Source: Pedobacter indicus
GTDB lineage: Bacteria > Bacteroidota > Bacteroidia > Sphingobacteriales > Sphingobacteriaceae
Length of the DNA: 64,000 nucleotides
Direction: 5' to 3'
Assembly: GCF_003449035.1 (NCBI RefSeq)
Contig: NZ_QRGB01000001.1
Location: forward strand, 682,001-746,000
Under the pieces are notes generated by a model. The model saw only the letters and a program-made list of their open reading frames with translations, did no database searches and had not been told where the DNA came from. The stretch's first letter is position 1. Every line of letters starts with the position of its first letter. Below, piece by piece: positions 1-8,332 of the stretch. The position numbers and the translations under genes were made by a program.

Positions 1-36
1 GCATTGAAGAACGATCGGTTTAATGGAAGCCCGTAA
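1..36 (+). other. possible 3' end of an upstream CDS
   Basis: The first frame is open from the window edge to a TAA at 34-36 and would encode only eleven residues ending NGSP. It may be the tail of a gene starting outside the window. In many Bacteroidetes a carboxy-terminal processing protease precedes the next gene, but eleven residues are too few to identify it. The call is weak because the other two frames also stop within about 25 bases. Confidence 0.25.
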
Positions 37-69
37 GTGAAAAGGAATCACAGCTGATTTTTATGAGCG

Positions 70-654
70 ATGAAAGATGCAAACAAAGAGGATCTGCGTC
101 GTATTTTTAAGCGAAAGAGAATTTCTTTAACTGTAGAAGAAGAGGAGAGTTTAAATTCCCGTTTATTCTATCAATTCAAGCAGTTTGTATGGGAGGGGTT
201 AAACTATGTACATACATTTCTTCCAATACGAAAATTTAAAGAACCAGATACTTATCGTATGGCAGATTGGCTTCGAGAAACTTATCCGGAAATCCAGCTG
301 GTTATATCGAAATCAGATTTAAAAAATAACCTGCTAGATCATTTTTTGTGGGAAAAGGATCAAATGCTTGAAGTAAATCCTTGGGGAATTGAAGAGCCAG
401 TAGGAGGTAAGATTATTGTACCATCCCAACTTGATGCTATTTTGGTGCCTCTACTAACTTTCGATCGTAGTGGGAACCGGGTTGGCTACGGTAAAGGTTT
501 CTATGATCGATTCTTGGCGTTATGTAGACCCGACTGCTTAATTGTGGGAATATCTTTCTTTGAGCCTGTCGAAAAAATATTGGATGTTGGGGAAACAGAT
601 ATTCCCCTCGATATCTGTATTACGGCTGAAAGAATATGGTATCTTCGTAACTAG
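70..654 (+). CDS. 5-formyltetrahydrofolate cyclo-ligase
   Basis: Predicted cytoplasmic enzyme that uses ATP to convert 5-formyl-THF to 5,10-methenyl-THF, returning the storage folate to one-carbon metabolism. The 194-residue length is normal for the family. The family signature GYGKGFYDRF lies at residues 139-148, preceded by a short hydrophobic strand with DAILVPLL. N-terminal Lys/Arg-rich helix fits the nucleotide-binding half. The ATG at 70 is chosen; an ATG at 63 is out of frame. The gene ends four bases into the convergent lipoprotein gene, so the two transcripts meet tail to tail. Confidence 0.93.
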   Translation: MKDANKEDLRRIFKRKRISLTVEEEESLNSRLFYQFKQFVWEGLNYVHTFLPIRKFKEPDTYRMADWLRETYPEIQLVISKSDLKNNLLDHFLWEKDQMLEVNPWGIEEPVGGKIIVPSQLDAILVPLLTFDRSGNRVGYGKGFYDRFLALCRPDCLIVGISFFEPVEKILDVGETDIPLDICITAERIWYLRN

Positions 655-1175
655 TATACTTTCTGCGGTATGCACCTCGTCGTTTTGGTTTTGCGTAGTT
701 GTACCGGATTATGGCTGAAGCGGTTTTCTAAATAGAGGGAGTCTGTTGTTTGTTTTACGATTTTAAACCGGGGTAAATATTGTCCAATATGATGACATCC
801 TGAAAGCTTTTGTCTCCAATTTTCATGCGTATAGGTGGCTTGTATGATCAAACTGTCTTTACGAACAGCATACGTTCCTCTGGCGTATTCAACCCACTCA
901 CCGCTTCCATAGCAGGAATCTAAATCCATTTTCGCTGCTGAGTGTGTCTTTATTTTAACAAAAACAGAGTCACAGTTAAATTTAAAATCAATTAGCTCGA
1001 ACCGAAGGAGTTGCTCTTGGTAAGGCACAGACTCCGCAGTCCATGAGCCTTGTAGAAAGACTTCTCCTTCACCTTGCATATCTGAGTTTTTCCGACATGA
1101 AACGAAAATCAAAACCAGCATACAGAATAAGATAATTCTGTATGCTGGTTGAATTCTGATATTGTTCTTTCTCAT
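651..1175 (-). CDS. small lipoprotein of unknown function, behind fumC
   Basis: 174 residues beginning with a basic stretch, a hydrophobic segment and the lipobox IFVSC, so it should be an exported lipoprotein. The mature part is mostly beta-prone (SWTAE, RFELIDFKFN, LIIQATYTHE) and resembles lipocalin-like or heat-shock lipoproteins only vaguely; no family is recognised. It starts one base after the fumC stop codon and is probably read from the fumC transcript. The coding region for residues 9-21 contains a perfect 16-bp inverted repeat (1113-1150) that could end or weaken transcription from fumC. Confidence 0.72.
   Translation of the reverse strand: MRKNNIRIQPAYRIILFCMLVLIFVSCRKNSDMQGEGEVFLQGSWTAESVPYQEQLLRFELIDFKFNCDSVFVKIKTHSAAKMDLDSCYGSGEWVEYARGTYAVRKDSLIIQATYTHENWRQKLSGCHHIGQYLPRFKIVKQTTDSLYLENRFSHNPVQLRKTKTTRCIPQKVY
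1113..1150 (-). terminator. 16-bp perfect stem-loop inside the lipoprotein signal-peptide codons
   Basis: Arms 1113-1128 and 1135-1150 pair perfectly around a 6-base loop. Read on the minus strand the hairpin begins 27 nt after the fumC stop and is followed by TTTTGATTTT, so it resembles an intrinsic terminator although the U tract is interrupted. It lies within the coding sequence of the next gene. Confidence 0.55.
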
Positions 1176-1176
1176 T

Positions 1177-2574
1177 TTATTTAAGGCCCCCGATCATGTC
1201 TTCCGGACGAACCCATTCATCAAACTGCTCATTAGTTAACAGTCCTAAGGCCAGCGCAGCCTCGCGCAGAGAAGTATTCTCTTTATGAGCCTTCTTAGCA
1301 ATCTTGGCTGCATTTTCATACCCAATATGTGGGTTAAGGGCAGTTACAAGCATAAGTGAATTGTCAAGATGCTTCTTTATCCCTTCATAATTTGGTTCGA
1401 TCCCCGTAGCACAATGGTCGGTGAAAGAAACGCAGGCTTCCCCAATTAAACGGGCGCTCTGTAAAAAGTTTGCTGCCATCATAGGCTTAAAAACGTTAAG
1501 CTCGTAATGGCCGTTTGAGCCTCCAACTGAGATTGCTACGTCGTTTCCTATCACTTGAGCTGCTACCATGGTTAGAGCCTCACATTGTGTTGGATTTACC
1601 TTGCCTGGCATGATCGAAGAACCGGGCTCATTTTCTGGGATGGTGATTTCTCCGATTCCTGAGCGTGGACCTGATGCGAGTAACCGCACATCGTTGGCAA
1701 TTTTCATCAATGAGACTGCTAACTGCTTTAATGCTCCGTGACTTTCTACAATAGCATCGTGTGCCGCGAGTGCCTCAAACTTGTTCTCCGCTGTTATGAA
1801 AGGTAATTGAGTGAAATCGGCAATATATTTTGCAACATTCACTGCGTAGTCTTTTGGTGTATTTATCCCTGTACCGACTGCGGTGCCCCCTAACGCAAGT
1901 TGAGAAAGATGGTCAAGGGTGTTTTTCAGTGCCTTTAAACCGAAGTTTAACTGAGCCGTATAACCAGAAAACTCTTGACCTAAAGTTAAAGGAGTGGCAT
2001 CCATAAGGTGTGTTCTTCCTATCTTCACTACATCTTTAAACTCTTCGGATTTCGTCTGTAACACATCGCGTAGTTTTTCCACACCGGGAATAGTTATCTC
2101 TATAATAGCTTTATAGGCTGCGATATGCATGGCTGTCGGAAAGGTGTCGTTAGAAGACTGAGACTTGTTAACATCATCATTTGGATGAATAAAGGGGGTT
2201 CCTTCACCAAGCTTATTGCCTTCAATGACGTGAGCACGGTTAGATACAACCTCGTTAACATTCATATTTGATTGAGTCCCCGACCCTGTTTGCCAAATAA
2301 CGAGAGGGAATTGATCATCAAGGGTTCCATCAAGGATTTCATCACAAACTTGCGCTATTAGATCGCGCTTTTTCGTCGGTAAAACGCCCGCATCAGCATT
2401 GGTAAATGCTGCGGCCTTCTTTAAATAAGCAAATGCCTCAATAATCTCTTTGGGCATCGACGCCGGAGCACCAATTTTAAAATTATTTCTAGATCGTTCG
2501 GTTTGTGCGCCCCAATATTTATCAGCAGGAACCTGTACTTCACCCATGGTATCATGCTCAATTCTGTATGACAT
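1177..2574 (-). CDS. fumC: class II fumarate hydratase
   Basis: Oxygen-stable, iron-free fumarase that interconverts fumarate and L-malate in the TCA cycle. 465 residues, as usual for FumC. The fumarase/aspartase signature [11 protein letters not shown] is at residues 318-328 and supplies the catalytic serine loop; [10 protein letters not shown] at 96-105 and [10 protein letters not shown] at 186-195 (with the active-site His) are also intact. No stop or frameshift. A Bacteroidetes-type -7 box lies 26 bp upstream of the ATG. The small lipoprotein gene follows after one base. Confidence 0.97.
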   Translation of the reverse strand: MSYRIEHDTMGEVQVPADKYWGAQTERSRNNFKIGAPASMPKEIIEAFAYLKKAAAFTNADAGVLPTKKRDLIAQVCDEILDGTLDDQFPLVIWQTGSGTQSNMNVNEVVSNRAHVIEGNKLGEGTPFIHPNDDVNKSQSSNDTFPTAMHIAAYKAIIEITIPGVEKLRDVLQTKSEEFKDVVKIGRTHLMDATPLTLGQEFSGYTAQLNFGLKALKNTLDHLSQLALGGTAVGTGINTPKDYAVNVAKYIADFTQLPFITAENKFEALAAHDAIVESHGALKQLAVSLMKIANDVRLLASGPRSGIGEITIPENEPGSSIMPGKVNPTQCEALTMVAAQVIGNDVAISVGGSNGHYELNVFKPMMAANFLQSARLIGEACVSFTDHCATGIEPNYEGIKKHLDNSLMLVTALNPHIGYENAAKIAKKAHKENTSLREAALALGLLTNEQFDEWVRPEDMIGGLK

Positions 2575-2599
2575 ATGACTAAGATTTAATTGTTTTAAA

Positions 2600-2607
2600 C
2601 AAAGTTA
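2600..2607 (-). promoter_or_regulatory. -7 promoter box of fumC
   Basis: On the minus strand the bases read TAACTTTG, an exact match to the Bacteroidetes TAnnTTTG element. The predicted start of transcription is near 2594, giving a leader of about 20 nt before the fumC ATG at 2574. No clear -33 TTG was found. Confidence 0.6.
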
Positions 2608-2733
2608 ACAATAGAAAACATTTAGGAGGAATTCGTATCAGTAAAATTGTATTTTAAATGATATATACTAGCGTTTTTAAAAATATTTACGCATTTTCGT
2701 CATTTAGAAAAAACATCAATTTTCCTCGTTTAC

Positions 2734-3915
2734 ATGTTAAGACAACTAAAGGTACTTATTTTTGTAATCCCATGTATTTACATCGCTTGCTCATCTGCTG
2801 AAAGTAAGCGAATCAAAGCAGAAAAAAAACAACAATTAACCGATAGCATACGCCTAGTTTATGATCCTGCTACGGCAGATAAGCGGATTGATGATTTTAT
2901 GCAGAATTTACATCAAAAATCTGGCTTTAATGGCAATGTCTTGATAGCGAAAAAGGGCAAAATAATATATCAAAATTCATTCGGTTGGGCTGACTATTTA
3001 CATCGTGACAGCCTTCAGATAGATTCCCAATTTGAGTTGGCATCTGTATCGAAGCCTTTTACAGCCACAGCGATTCTAAAATTAGTTGAGCAGGAGAAAA
3101 TACAGCTGAGCCAAACTGTAAATGAATTTATTCCTGATTTTCCTTATCCGGGGGTGACGATACAGCAGTTGTTGACTCATCGATCTGGCCTTCCTAACTA
3201 TATATATTTTATTGATGAAATTTGGAAAGATAAGACAAAAGGCGCTTCGAATAAAGACGTAATCGATCTACTTGTTGAAAAAAAACCGGCGAGGTACAAT
3301 GTGCCAGATGCTCGTTTTTTGTATAATAACAGTAACTATATGGTGCTGGCGGCAATTATTGAAATAGTTTCGAAGCAATCGTTTACTGTATTTATGCAAG
3401 AGAATATATTCCGGCCATTGGGACTAAAGAATACAGCAGTTTACTCGAAAGCTGATTATGATAAAATTCCTACCGATGTAATTGGGCACGACAGAGTTTT
3501 TAGGCGTTCCGTTGTTCAAAACTTCCTGGATGGCCCAGTTGGCGATAAAGGAATTTACAGCACGGTAGGTGACCTGTTTCTATTTGATCGTGCGCTTTCT
3601 GAGGGTAGAGTTGTTGATAAAGCTCTTTTAGATTCTGCATATACGGGATATAGTGATCCTGTTCGTGGAGTATTCAACTATGGGTTTGGTTGGCGCTTAT
3701 ATAAAAATGAGGGACATACTATTGCTTATCATACAGGTTGGTGGCATGGATTTAAAAACCTTTATGTCCGCGATCTAGATAACGATATAACGCTAGTATT
3801 TCTTTCTAATATGGTCAACGGCAGCTTAAACCATTTAGATGAGGTCTATAAAATATTGGATATGCCGGTCATTAGACAGGGTGCGTACAATAGTCGGGGA
3901 GAGTATATCGAATAA
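2734..3915 (+). CDS. serine hydrolase of the beta-lactamase / class C fold, lipoprotein
   Basis: 393 residues starting with a lipoprotein signal (IYIACS), so it acts in the periplasm or on the outer membrane. The beta-lactamase-family SxxK motif is S104-V-S-K107 and the YxN motif is Y197-N-N199; HTGWW near residue 332 fits the third motif region (HxG). Family members are D,D-peptidases, esterases or amidases, and true beta-lactam hydrolysis cannot be inferred. It stands alone between fumC, transcribed away from it, and ybaB 56 bp downstream. Confidence 0.85.
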   Translation: MLRQLKVLIFVIPCIYIACSSAESKRIKAEKKQQLTDSIRLVYDPATADKRIDDFMQNLHQKSGFNGNVLIAKKGKIIYQNSFGWADYLHRDSLQIDSQFELASVSKPFTATAILKLVEQEKIQLSQTVNEFIPDFPYPGVTIQQLLTHRSGLPNYIYFIDEIWKDKTKGASNKDVIDLLVEKKPARYNVPDARFLYNNSNYMVLAAIIEIVSKQSFTVFMQENIFRPLGLKNTAVYSKADYDKIPTDVIGHDRVFRRSVVQNFLDGPVGDKGIYSTVGDLFLFDRALSEGRVVDKALLDSAYTGYSDPVRGVFNYGFGWRLYKNEGHTIAYHTGWWHGFKNLYVRDLDNDITLVFLSNMVNGSLNHLDEVYKILDMPVIRQGAYNSRGEYIE

Positions 3916-3971
3916 ATTTCGAACAATTAATGCATATGGATCGTTGTATTTATATTAAAAACTAAAGAGGT

Positions 3972-4277
3972 ATGTTTGATAAATTAATGCAAGCACAGCA
4001 AAAAGCCGAGGAGATAAAAAAAAGATTAGAGACTATTAGTGTTTTCGGCGAAGTTGAATCGGGAAAGATAAAGGTGGTCGCCAATGCCAACAAACAGATT
4101 CAAGAAATCGTTATTGATCCGGAGTTCCTTAAGCTTGCTGATAAAGAAGAGTTAGAGGAATTATTGGTTACCGCAATTAATAAGGCTCTTACACAAGCCG
4201 ATCAGATCAGCCAAAGCGAGATGCAAGCGGTAACTCAAGATATGTTGGGAGGCTTGGGAGGAATGTTTGGTAAATAA
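3972..4277 (+). CDS. YbaB/EbfC nucleoid-associated protein
   Basis: 101-residue small DNA-binding protein of the YbaB/EbfC family, which forms dimers and binds DNA non-specifically. Typical features are the N-terminal MFDKLMQAQQKAEEIKKRL helix, the central beta region (GKIKVVANANKQIQEIVIDPE) and a glycine- and methionine-rich tail ending GGLGGMFGK. In many bacteria it is encoded beside dnaX/recR; here it precedes a metal-dependent hydrolase by 13 bases, so the two are probably co-transcribed. Confidence 0.93.
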   Translation: MFDKLMQAQQKAEEIKKRLETISVFGEVESGKIKVVANANKQIQEIVIDPEFLKLADKEELEELLVTAINKALTQADQISQSEMQAVTQDMLGGLGGMFGK

Positions 4278-4290
4278 AAATTAATCGAAA

Positions 4291-4974
4291 ATGAAAGCAA
4301 CATATTATGGTCATTCAACGGTTGAACTGGATCTTAATGGTACGAGTGTTTTGTTTGACCCCTTTATCACACCTAATAAACTCGCAAGCAATATCGAGTT
4401 GAAAAATATTCATCCAGAGTATATTTTTTTAAGTCACTGTCATGGTGATCATGTTCACGATATGGCAGAAATTCAACGGCAAAGTAATGCGGAGGTGATT
4501 GGAATTGTTGAAACCGGGGATTGGGTTCAAAAGCAAGGTGTGCCAGAGAATAAAATAACCGCGATGAACTTCGGAGGAACTTTTAAGGGTAATTTTGGGA
4601 CAGTTAAAATGGTTCACGCATTACATACAAACGCTGCTCCGGATGGAAGCTATGCAGGTGCTCCAGCTGGCTACTTGCTTAAATCAAACGGAAAAACGGT
4701 CTATTTTGCTGGAGATACTGCCTTAACTATCGAAATGCAACTATTAAAAGACGAACAAATAGATTGGGCCTTCCTCCCCATCGGTGGGTTCTTTACTATG
4801 GATATTGGTGACGCAATTAAAGCTGCAAAATTTATCAATTGCCAGAATATTATTGGAATACATTATAACACCTTCCCGCCTATAAAAATCAATGAAGGCG
4901 AGGCTGTAAAACAGTTTTCAGATGCTGGTTTAAATTTACAGCTTCTGGACATCGGGGCCTCTATAGATTTATAG
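4291..4974 (+). CDS. metal-dependent hydrolase, UPF0173 (metallo-beta-lactamase fold)
   Basis: 227 residues with the dinuclear metal motif HCHGDH at residues 49-54, later His in MVHALHTN, Asp in YFAGDTALT and His in IIGIHYNTFPP, the full set of metallo-beta-lactamase ligands. This is the UPF0173 (YtkL-like) subgroup, whose substrate is not established. It has no signal peptide and should be cytoplasmic. It is closely linked to ybaB and is followed by a very long hairpin that probably terminates transcription. Confidence 0.9.
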   Translation: MKATYYGHSTVELDLNGTSVLFDPFITPNKLASNIELKNIHPEYIFLSHCHGDHVHDMAEIQRQSNAEVIGIVETGDWVQKQGVPENKITAMNFGGTFKGNFGTVKMVHALHTNAAPDGSYAGAPAGYLLKSNGKTVYFAGDTALTIEMQLLKDEQIDWAFLPIGGFFTMDIGDAIKAAKFINCQNIIGIHYNTFPPIKINEGEAVKQFSDAGLNLQLLDIGASIDL

Positions 4975-4988
4975 CTCGTAGTGGATTA

Positions 4989-5050
4989 TATAAAGCAATT
5001 ATAAAAGGGCATATATGTATCATTATATGCCCTTTTATAATTGCTTTATA
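4989..5050. terminator. 27-bp perfect stem-loop between convergent genes
   Basis: Arms 4989-5015 and 5024-5050 pair without mismatch around an 8-base loop. It sits 15 bp after the stop of the metallo-hydrolase and 23 bp before the convergent DUF2911 stop. The centre GGGCATATA is G/C richest, with A/T flanks that give U-rich ends on either strand, so it can serve both genes as terminator. Confidence 0.75.
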
Positions 5051-5073
5051 ACAAAGGTAGCGAAGCCAAGTTT

Positions 5074-5583
5074 TTACTCAACCTTAAACGATAAGATCGC
5101 TTCCCCCCAGAGCAAGTTAACTTCCCCAGTATCGTCGGCCGTAATTGTGAATTGTTCTACCGTTGGGTTACCTAAACTCGTAGGTGCATCAACGCGCAAA
5201 ACATCATTCTTCTGGTCGTATTGGGTTCCCCATTGTTCCCAGGTTTTGTTAAAGATAATAGTCGATTGATTTTCCCCAGGAATAGTGTACAAGCTGTATT
5301 TGCCGGCTGGTAATTTCTTCCCATTCACTTTTACATCCTTATTGATTTCAAATGTAGTAGCTTCGTTAGCTCCGGTTCGCCAAACTTTTCCCGGAGGGGT
5401 TAATGTTGCGAGGTCACGGCCCTTTAGGTAGGGGCGACTGTAATGGATGCTTATTGTAACTCCACTTCCTGTTGTTACGGACACCGAGTCGGGTGGGCTC
5501 GCTCTTTTTGACTTGTCTTGTTGCGCATTAGAATTTAATGTAAATCCGATGGTTAGCGCCAATAAAAGAATAATCTTTTTCAT
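5074..5583 (-). CDS. DUF2911 exported protein
   Basis: 169 residues with a Sec signal peptide (LLALTIGFTLNSNAQQ). The mature part contains the DUF2911 features: IHYSRPYLKGRD, GKVWRTGANEATT and GKKLPAGKYSLYTIP, an all-beta domain that is common in Bacteroidetes and has no established function. Probably periplasmic. The gene is divergent from hisS with 115 bp between starts. Confidence 0.88.
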   Translation of the reverse strand: MKKIILLLALTIGFTLNSNAQQDKSKRASPPDSVSVTTGSGVTISIHYSRPYLKGRDLATLTPPGKVWRTGANEATTFEINKDVKVNGKKLPAGKYSLYTIPGENQSTIIFNKTWEQWGTQYDQKNDVLRVDAPTSLGNPTVEQFTITADDTGEVNLLWGEAILSFKVE

Positions 5584-5684
5584 AATCTGTTATTTTTTGA
5601 GAAACTAAAATACTAAAAGTAAAGCAAAAAGTACGAATTCATGACAATGGTATCAGGAAGTATTTTTCAATGGACGGTAATTAT

Positions 5685-5692
5685 TACCTTTG
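5685..5692 (+). promoter_or_regulatory. -7 promoter box of hisS
   Basis: TACCTTTG matches TAnnTTTG exactly and ends 6 bases before the hisS ATG at 5698. Transcription should start around 5696-5699, so the hisS mRNA would have no leader or almost none. It also rules out the longer reading frame from 5641 as the protein start. Confidence 0.6.
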
Positions 5693-5697
5693 TACTT

Positions 5698-7068
5698 ATG
5701 GCAAAACTTAAACCCTCAATTCCAAAAGGAACCCGTGATTTTTCACCGTTAGAGATGGAAAGGCGGAATTATATATTTGATACGATAAAAACAGTTTTTA
5801 GGAAGTACGGTTATAGCGAAATTCAAACTCCATCGTTTGAAAATTTAACAACATTAACGGGGAAGTATGGAGAGGAGGGGGACCAACTAATATTTAAAAT
5901 CTTAAATTCAGGTGATTATCTATCCAAGGTTCCGAATGACAGATTGTTGAATATAGACTCAAAAAGCTTAACACATATCATATCGGATCGAGCGCTCCGA
6001 TATGATTTAACCGTCCCTTTTGCCCGCTTTGTCGTAATGCATCAGAATGATATTGTTTTTCCGTTTAAGCGGTATCAAATACAGCCTGTATGGAGAGCGG
6101 ACCGTCCCCAGCGGGGTCGATATCGCGAGTTCTATCAGTGTGACGCGGATGTCGTGGGGTCGGATAGTTTACTTAATGAGGCGGAGTTTATTGCAATTTA
6201 TTTTGAGGTGCTCACGTCCCTGGGACTTTCGGATTTTGATATCAAGATCAACAATCGAAAGGTGCTGGCTGGCATTGCTGAAGAGCTTGAAGTATCGGAT
6301 CGACTTGTCGAGATGACGGTAGCAATTGACAAGTTAGACAAGATTGGGGTTGAGGGTGTAGTGCGCGAGTTGGAAAGTAAGGAATTTAGTAAAAATGCAA
6401 TCGAAAGACTATGTGTGCTTTTAAATTCATCAGGGGATACTCCTTCGCAGCTGCAGCTTTTGAAGGATTTTCTGAAAACTTCAACGACGGGCAGAAAAGG
6501 GATTGAAGAACTGGAGGAGCTTCTTGATTATGTTACGACTCTTGATGAGAATATTTTAAGATCATTGGAGTTGGATATTACCTTAGCTCGAGGGTTAAAC
6601 TATTATACTGGAACCATACTAGAAGTTAAAACGAATGAAGTTCAGATGGGGAGTATAGGCGGTGGAGGACGATACGATGATCTTACTGGAATGTTCGGAA
6701 CTCCGGGACTATCTGGGGTAGGAATTTCCTTTGGAGCTGATCGAATTTACGACGTGTTATTGGAGCTTGATATTTTTCCTAAAGAAACCAGCGTAGGCAC
6801 ACGTGTTTTGTTAAGTAATTTTGACAAAGAAGCAGAGCGATACGCACTGCCATTGCTAAATAGACTACGAGCTGAGGGAATTGCCGCCGAGCTGTATCCA
6901 TCAGCAGCGAAGTTGAAGAAGCAAATGTCTTATGCGAATGCTAAAAATATTCCTTTCGTCATCCTCATTGGGGACGATGAGATCAAAAATGGTTTTTATA
7001 CATTAAAAGATATGATCAACGGCACTCAGACACAAGTGTCTGAGGCCGATATTTTTAAATTGATTTAA
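5698..7068 (+). CDS. hisS: histidyl-tRNA synthetase
   Basis: Class II aminoacyl-tRNA synthetase that charges tRNA-His. The start is set at the ATG at 5698, giving 456 residues beginning MAKLKPSIPKGTRDFSP, the usual HisRS N-terminus; the frame is open upstream to 5641, but that extension is hydrophobic and overlaps a promoter box. Motif 2 (RPQRGRYREFYQCD), the His-A motif (ARGLNYYTG) and motif 3 (GVGISFGADRIYD) are intact, followed by an anticodon-binding domain (RVLLSNF to the C-terminus). The end overlaps the convergent CoA-transferase by 14 bp. Confidence 0.97.
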   Translation: MAKLKPSIPKGTRDFSPLEMERRNYIFDTIKTVFRKYGYSEIQTPSFENLTTLTGKYGEEGDQLIFKILNSGDYLSKVPNDRLLNIDSKSLTHIISDRALRYDLTVPFARFVVMHQNDIVFPFKRYQIQPVWRADRPQRGRYREFYQCDADVVGSDSLLNEAEFIAIYFEVLTSLGLSDFDIKINNRKVLAGIAEELEVSDRLVEMTVAIDKLDKIGVEGVVRELESKEFSKNAIERLCVLLNSSGDTPSQLQLLKDFLKTSTTGRKGIEELEELLDYVTTLDENILRSLELDITLARGLNYYTGTILEVKTNEVQMGSIGGGGRYDDLTGMFGTPGLSGVGISFGADRIYDVLLELDIFPKETSVGTRVLLSNFDKEAERYALPLLNRLRAEGIAAELYPSAAKLKKQMSYANAKNIPFVILIGDDEIKNGFYTLKDMINGTQTQVSEADIFKLI

Positions 7069-8326
7069 AAATAGAAAATGCTTCTTTTTCTATTTGCTCC
7101 CTATGGTCGGGGTGGGTAATACTAATCAATTCTTTCGCACGAGCGCGGAGGTTTTTACCGTGTAAATAAGCAATACCGTATTCTGTTACTACATAATGTA
7201 CATGCGCGCGAGTTGTTACTACTGAGGCACCGGGCTTCAATAAGGATACGATTCTCGATATTCCCTTATTGGTTATAGAAGGGATCGCTATGATGGGTTT
7301 GCCACCTTTTGATAAAGCTGCCCCTCGCATAAAATCGACTTGTCCGCCTACGCCACTGTATTGTCTGGTGCCGATAGAGTCCGCACATACCTGTCCGAAA
7401 ATATCGACCTCTATCGCACTATTTATTGCTGTAACTTTAGGGTTTTTGGAAATTGTTCCGGGGTCATTTACATACTCAATATCCAACATTCTCACCAAAG
7501 GGTTTCGATCTAGAAAATCATAAAGTTTTTTAGAGCCGATAGAAAAACTGGAAACGATCGCACCAGGGTGGCTTTTCTTTTCACGGTTGTTTATAACTCC
7601 TTTCTCAAATAATGGGATTACCCCATCAGAGAACATTTCTGTATGAATGCCCAGGTTCTTATGACCCATCAAACATTGAAGCACCGCATTGGGTATACCC
7701 CCGATCCCCATTTGTAATGTAGACCCATCTTCAATCAAAGTCGCTACATTTTCACCGATAGTTAATTCGACATCCGTTGGCTCCTTTAATTGCTGAGCAT
7801 AAATGGGGTAATCAACATCAATATAAGCATCGATCTCAGATATATGTATTATGCCATCTCCCATCACCACTGGCATATTGGGGTTTATTTCAGCAATAAT
7901 GGTTTTGGCCTTTTCAACAGCTGCACGCGAAATGTCACAGGAGACACCCATTGTACAATAACCGTTCTTGTCGGGCGGAGAGACAGAAATTAGCGCCACA
8001 TCAAGTGGTATGTGTCCACTTCTAAAAGCTTTCGGGATTTCACTTAAAAACATCGGGACATAGGCAGCCCGGCCTTCATTTATGGCCTTTCTGATGTTAG
8101 CTCCAACAAAAAAAGCATTAATGTCAAAAGAATCTGCATGCTCGGGATCGCCATACGGAGCATCCCATTCAGTATGCATACTGTAAATCTTAACATTCTT
8201 TATTTCCGAACTACGATGAGACATCGCTCTCACCAATTCACGAGGAGTAGCTGCCGCTGAGTGTATAAAAACACGATGGTCAGTTTGAATTAACCTAACG
8301 GCTTCTTCAGGACCCTGATACTTCAT
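7055..8326 (-). CDS. acetyl-CoA hydrolase/transferase family CoA-transferase
   Basis: 423-residue class I CoA-transferase of the succinyl-CoA:acetate / 4-hydroxybutyrate CoA-transferase group. GIGGIPNAV at 207-215, the presumed catalytic Glu in LGIHTEMFSDG (E230) and the oxyanion loop GVGGQVDFMRGA are present. Such enzymes move CoA between acetate, succinate, butyrate or 4-hydroxybutyrate; the pair used here cannot be read from sequence. It starts 6 bp after the argH stop and is likely the last gene of the arginine operon. Since that pathway appears to consume succinyl-CoA and release succinate, a role in regenerating succinyl-CoA is attractive but inferred. Confidence 0.88.
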   Translation of the reverse strand: MKYQGPEEAVRLIQTDHRVFIHSAAATPRELVRAMSHRSSEIKNVKIYSMHTEWDAPYGDPEHADSFDINAFFVGANIRKAINEGRAAYVPMFLSEIPKAFRSGHIPLDVALISVSPPDKNGYCTMGVSCDISRAAVEKAKTIIAEINPNMPVVMGDGIIHISEIDAYIDVDYPIYAQQLKEPTDVELTIGENVATLIEDGSTLQMGIGGIPNAVLQCLMGHKNLGIHTEMFSDGVIPLFEKGVINNREKKSHPGAIVSSFSIGSKKLYDFLDRNPLVRMLDIEYVNDPGTISKNPKVTAINSAIEVDIFGQVCADSIGTRQYSGVGGQVDFMRGAALSKGGKPIIAIPSITNKGISRIVSLLKPGASVVTTRAHVHYVVTEYGIAYLHGKNLRARAKELISITHPDHREQIEKEAFSIFKSI

Positions 8327-8332
8327 GATATA

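Noticed and set aside
5015-5269. 84-codon ORF over the long hairpin
   Set aside because: Begins within the stem-loop and runs antisense to DUF2911; start and composition do not look like a gene.
5641-5697. 19-residue N-terminal extension of HisRS
   Set aside because: It is hydrophobic, overlaps the promoter box at 5685-5692, and the family start MAKLKPSIPKGTRDFSP follows.
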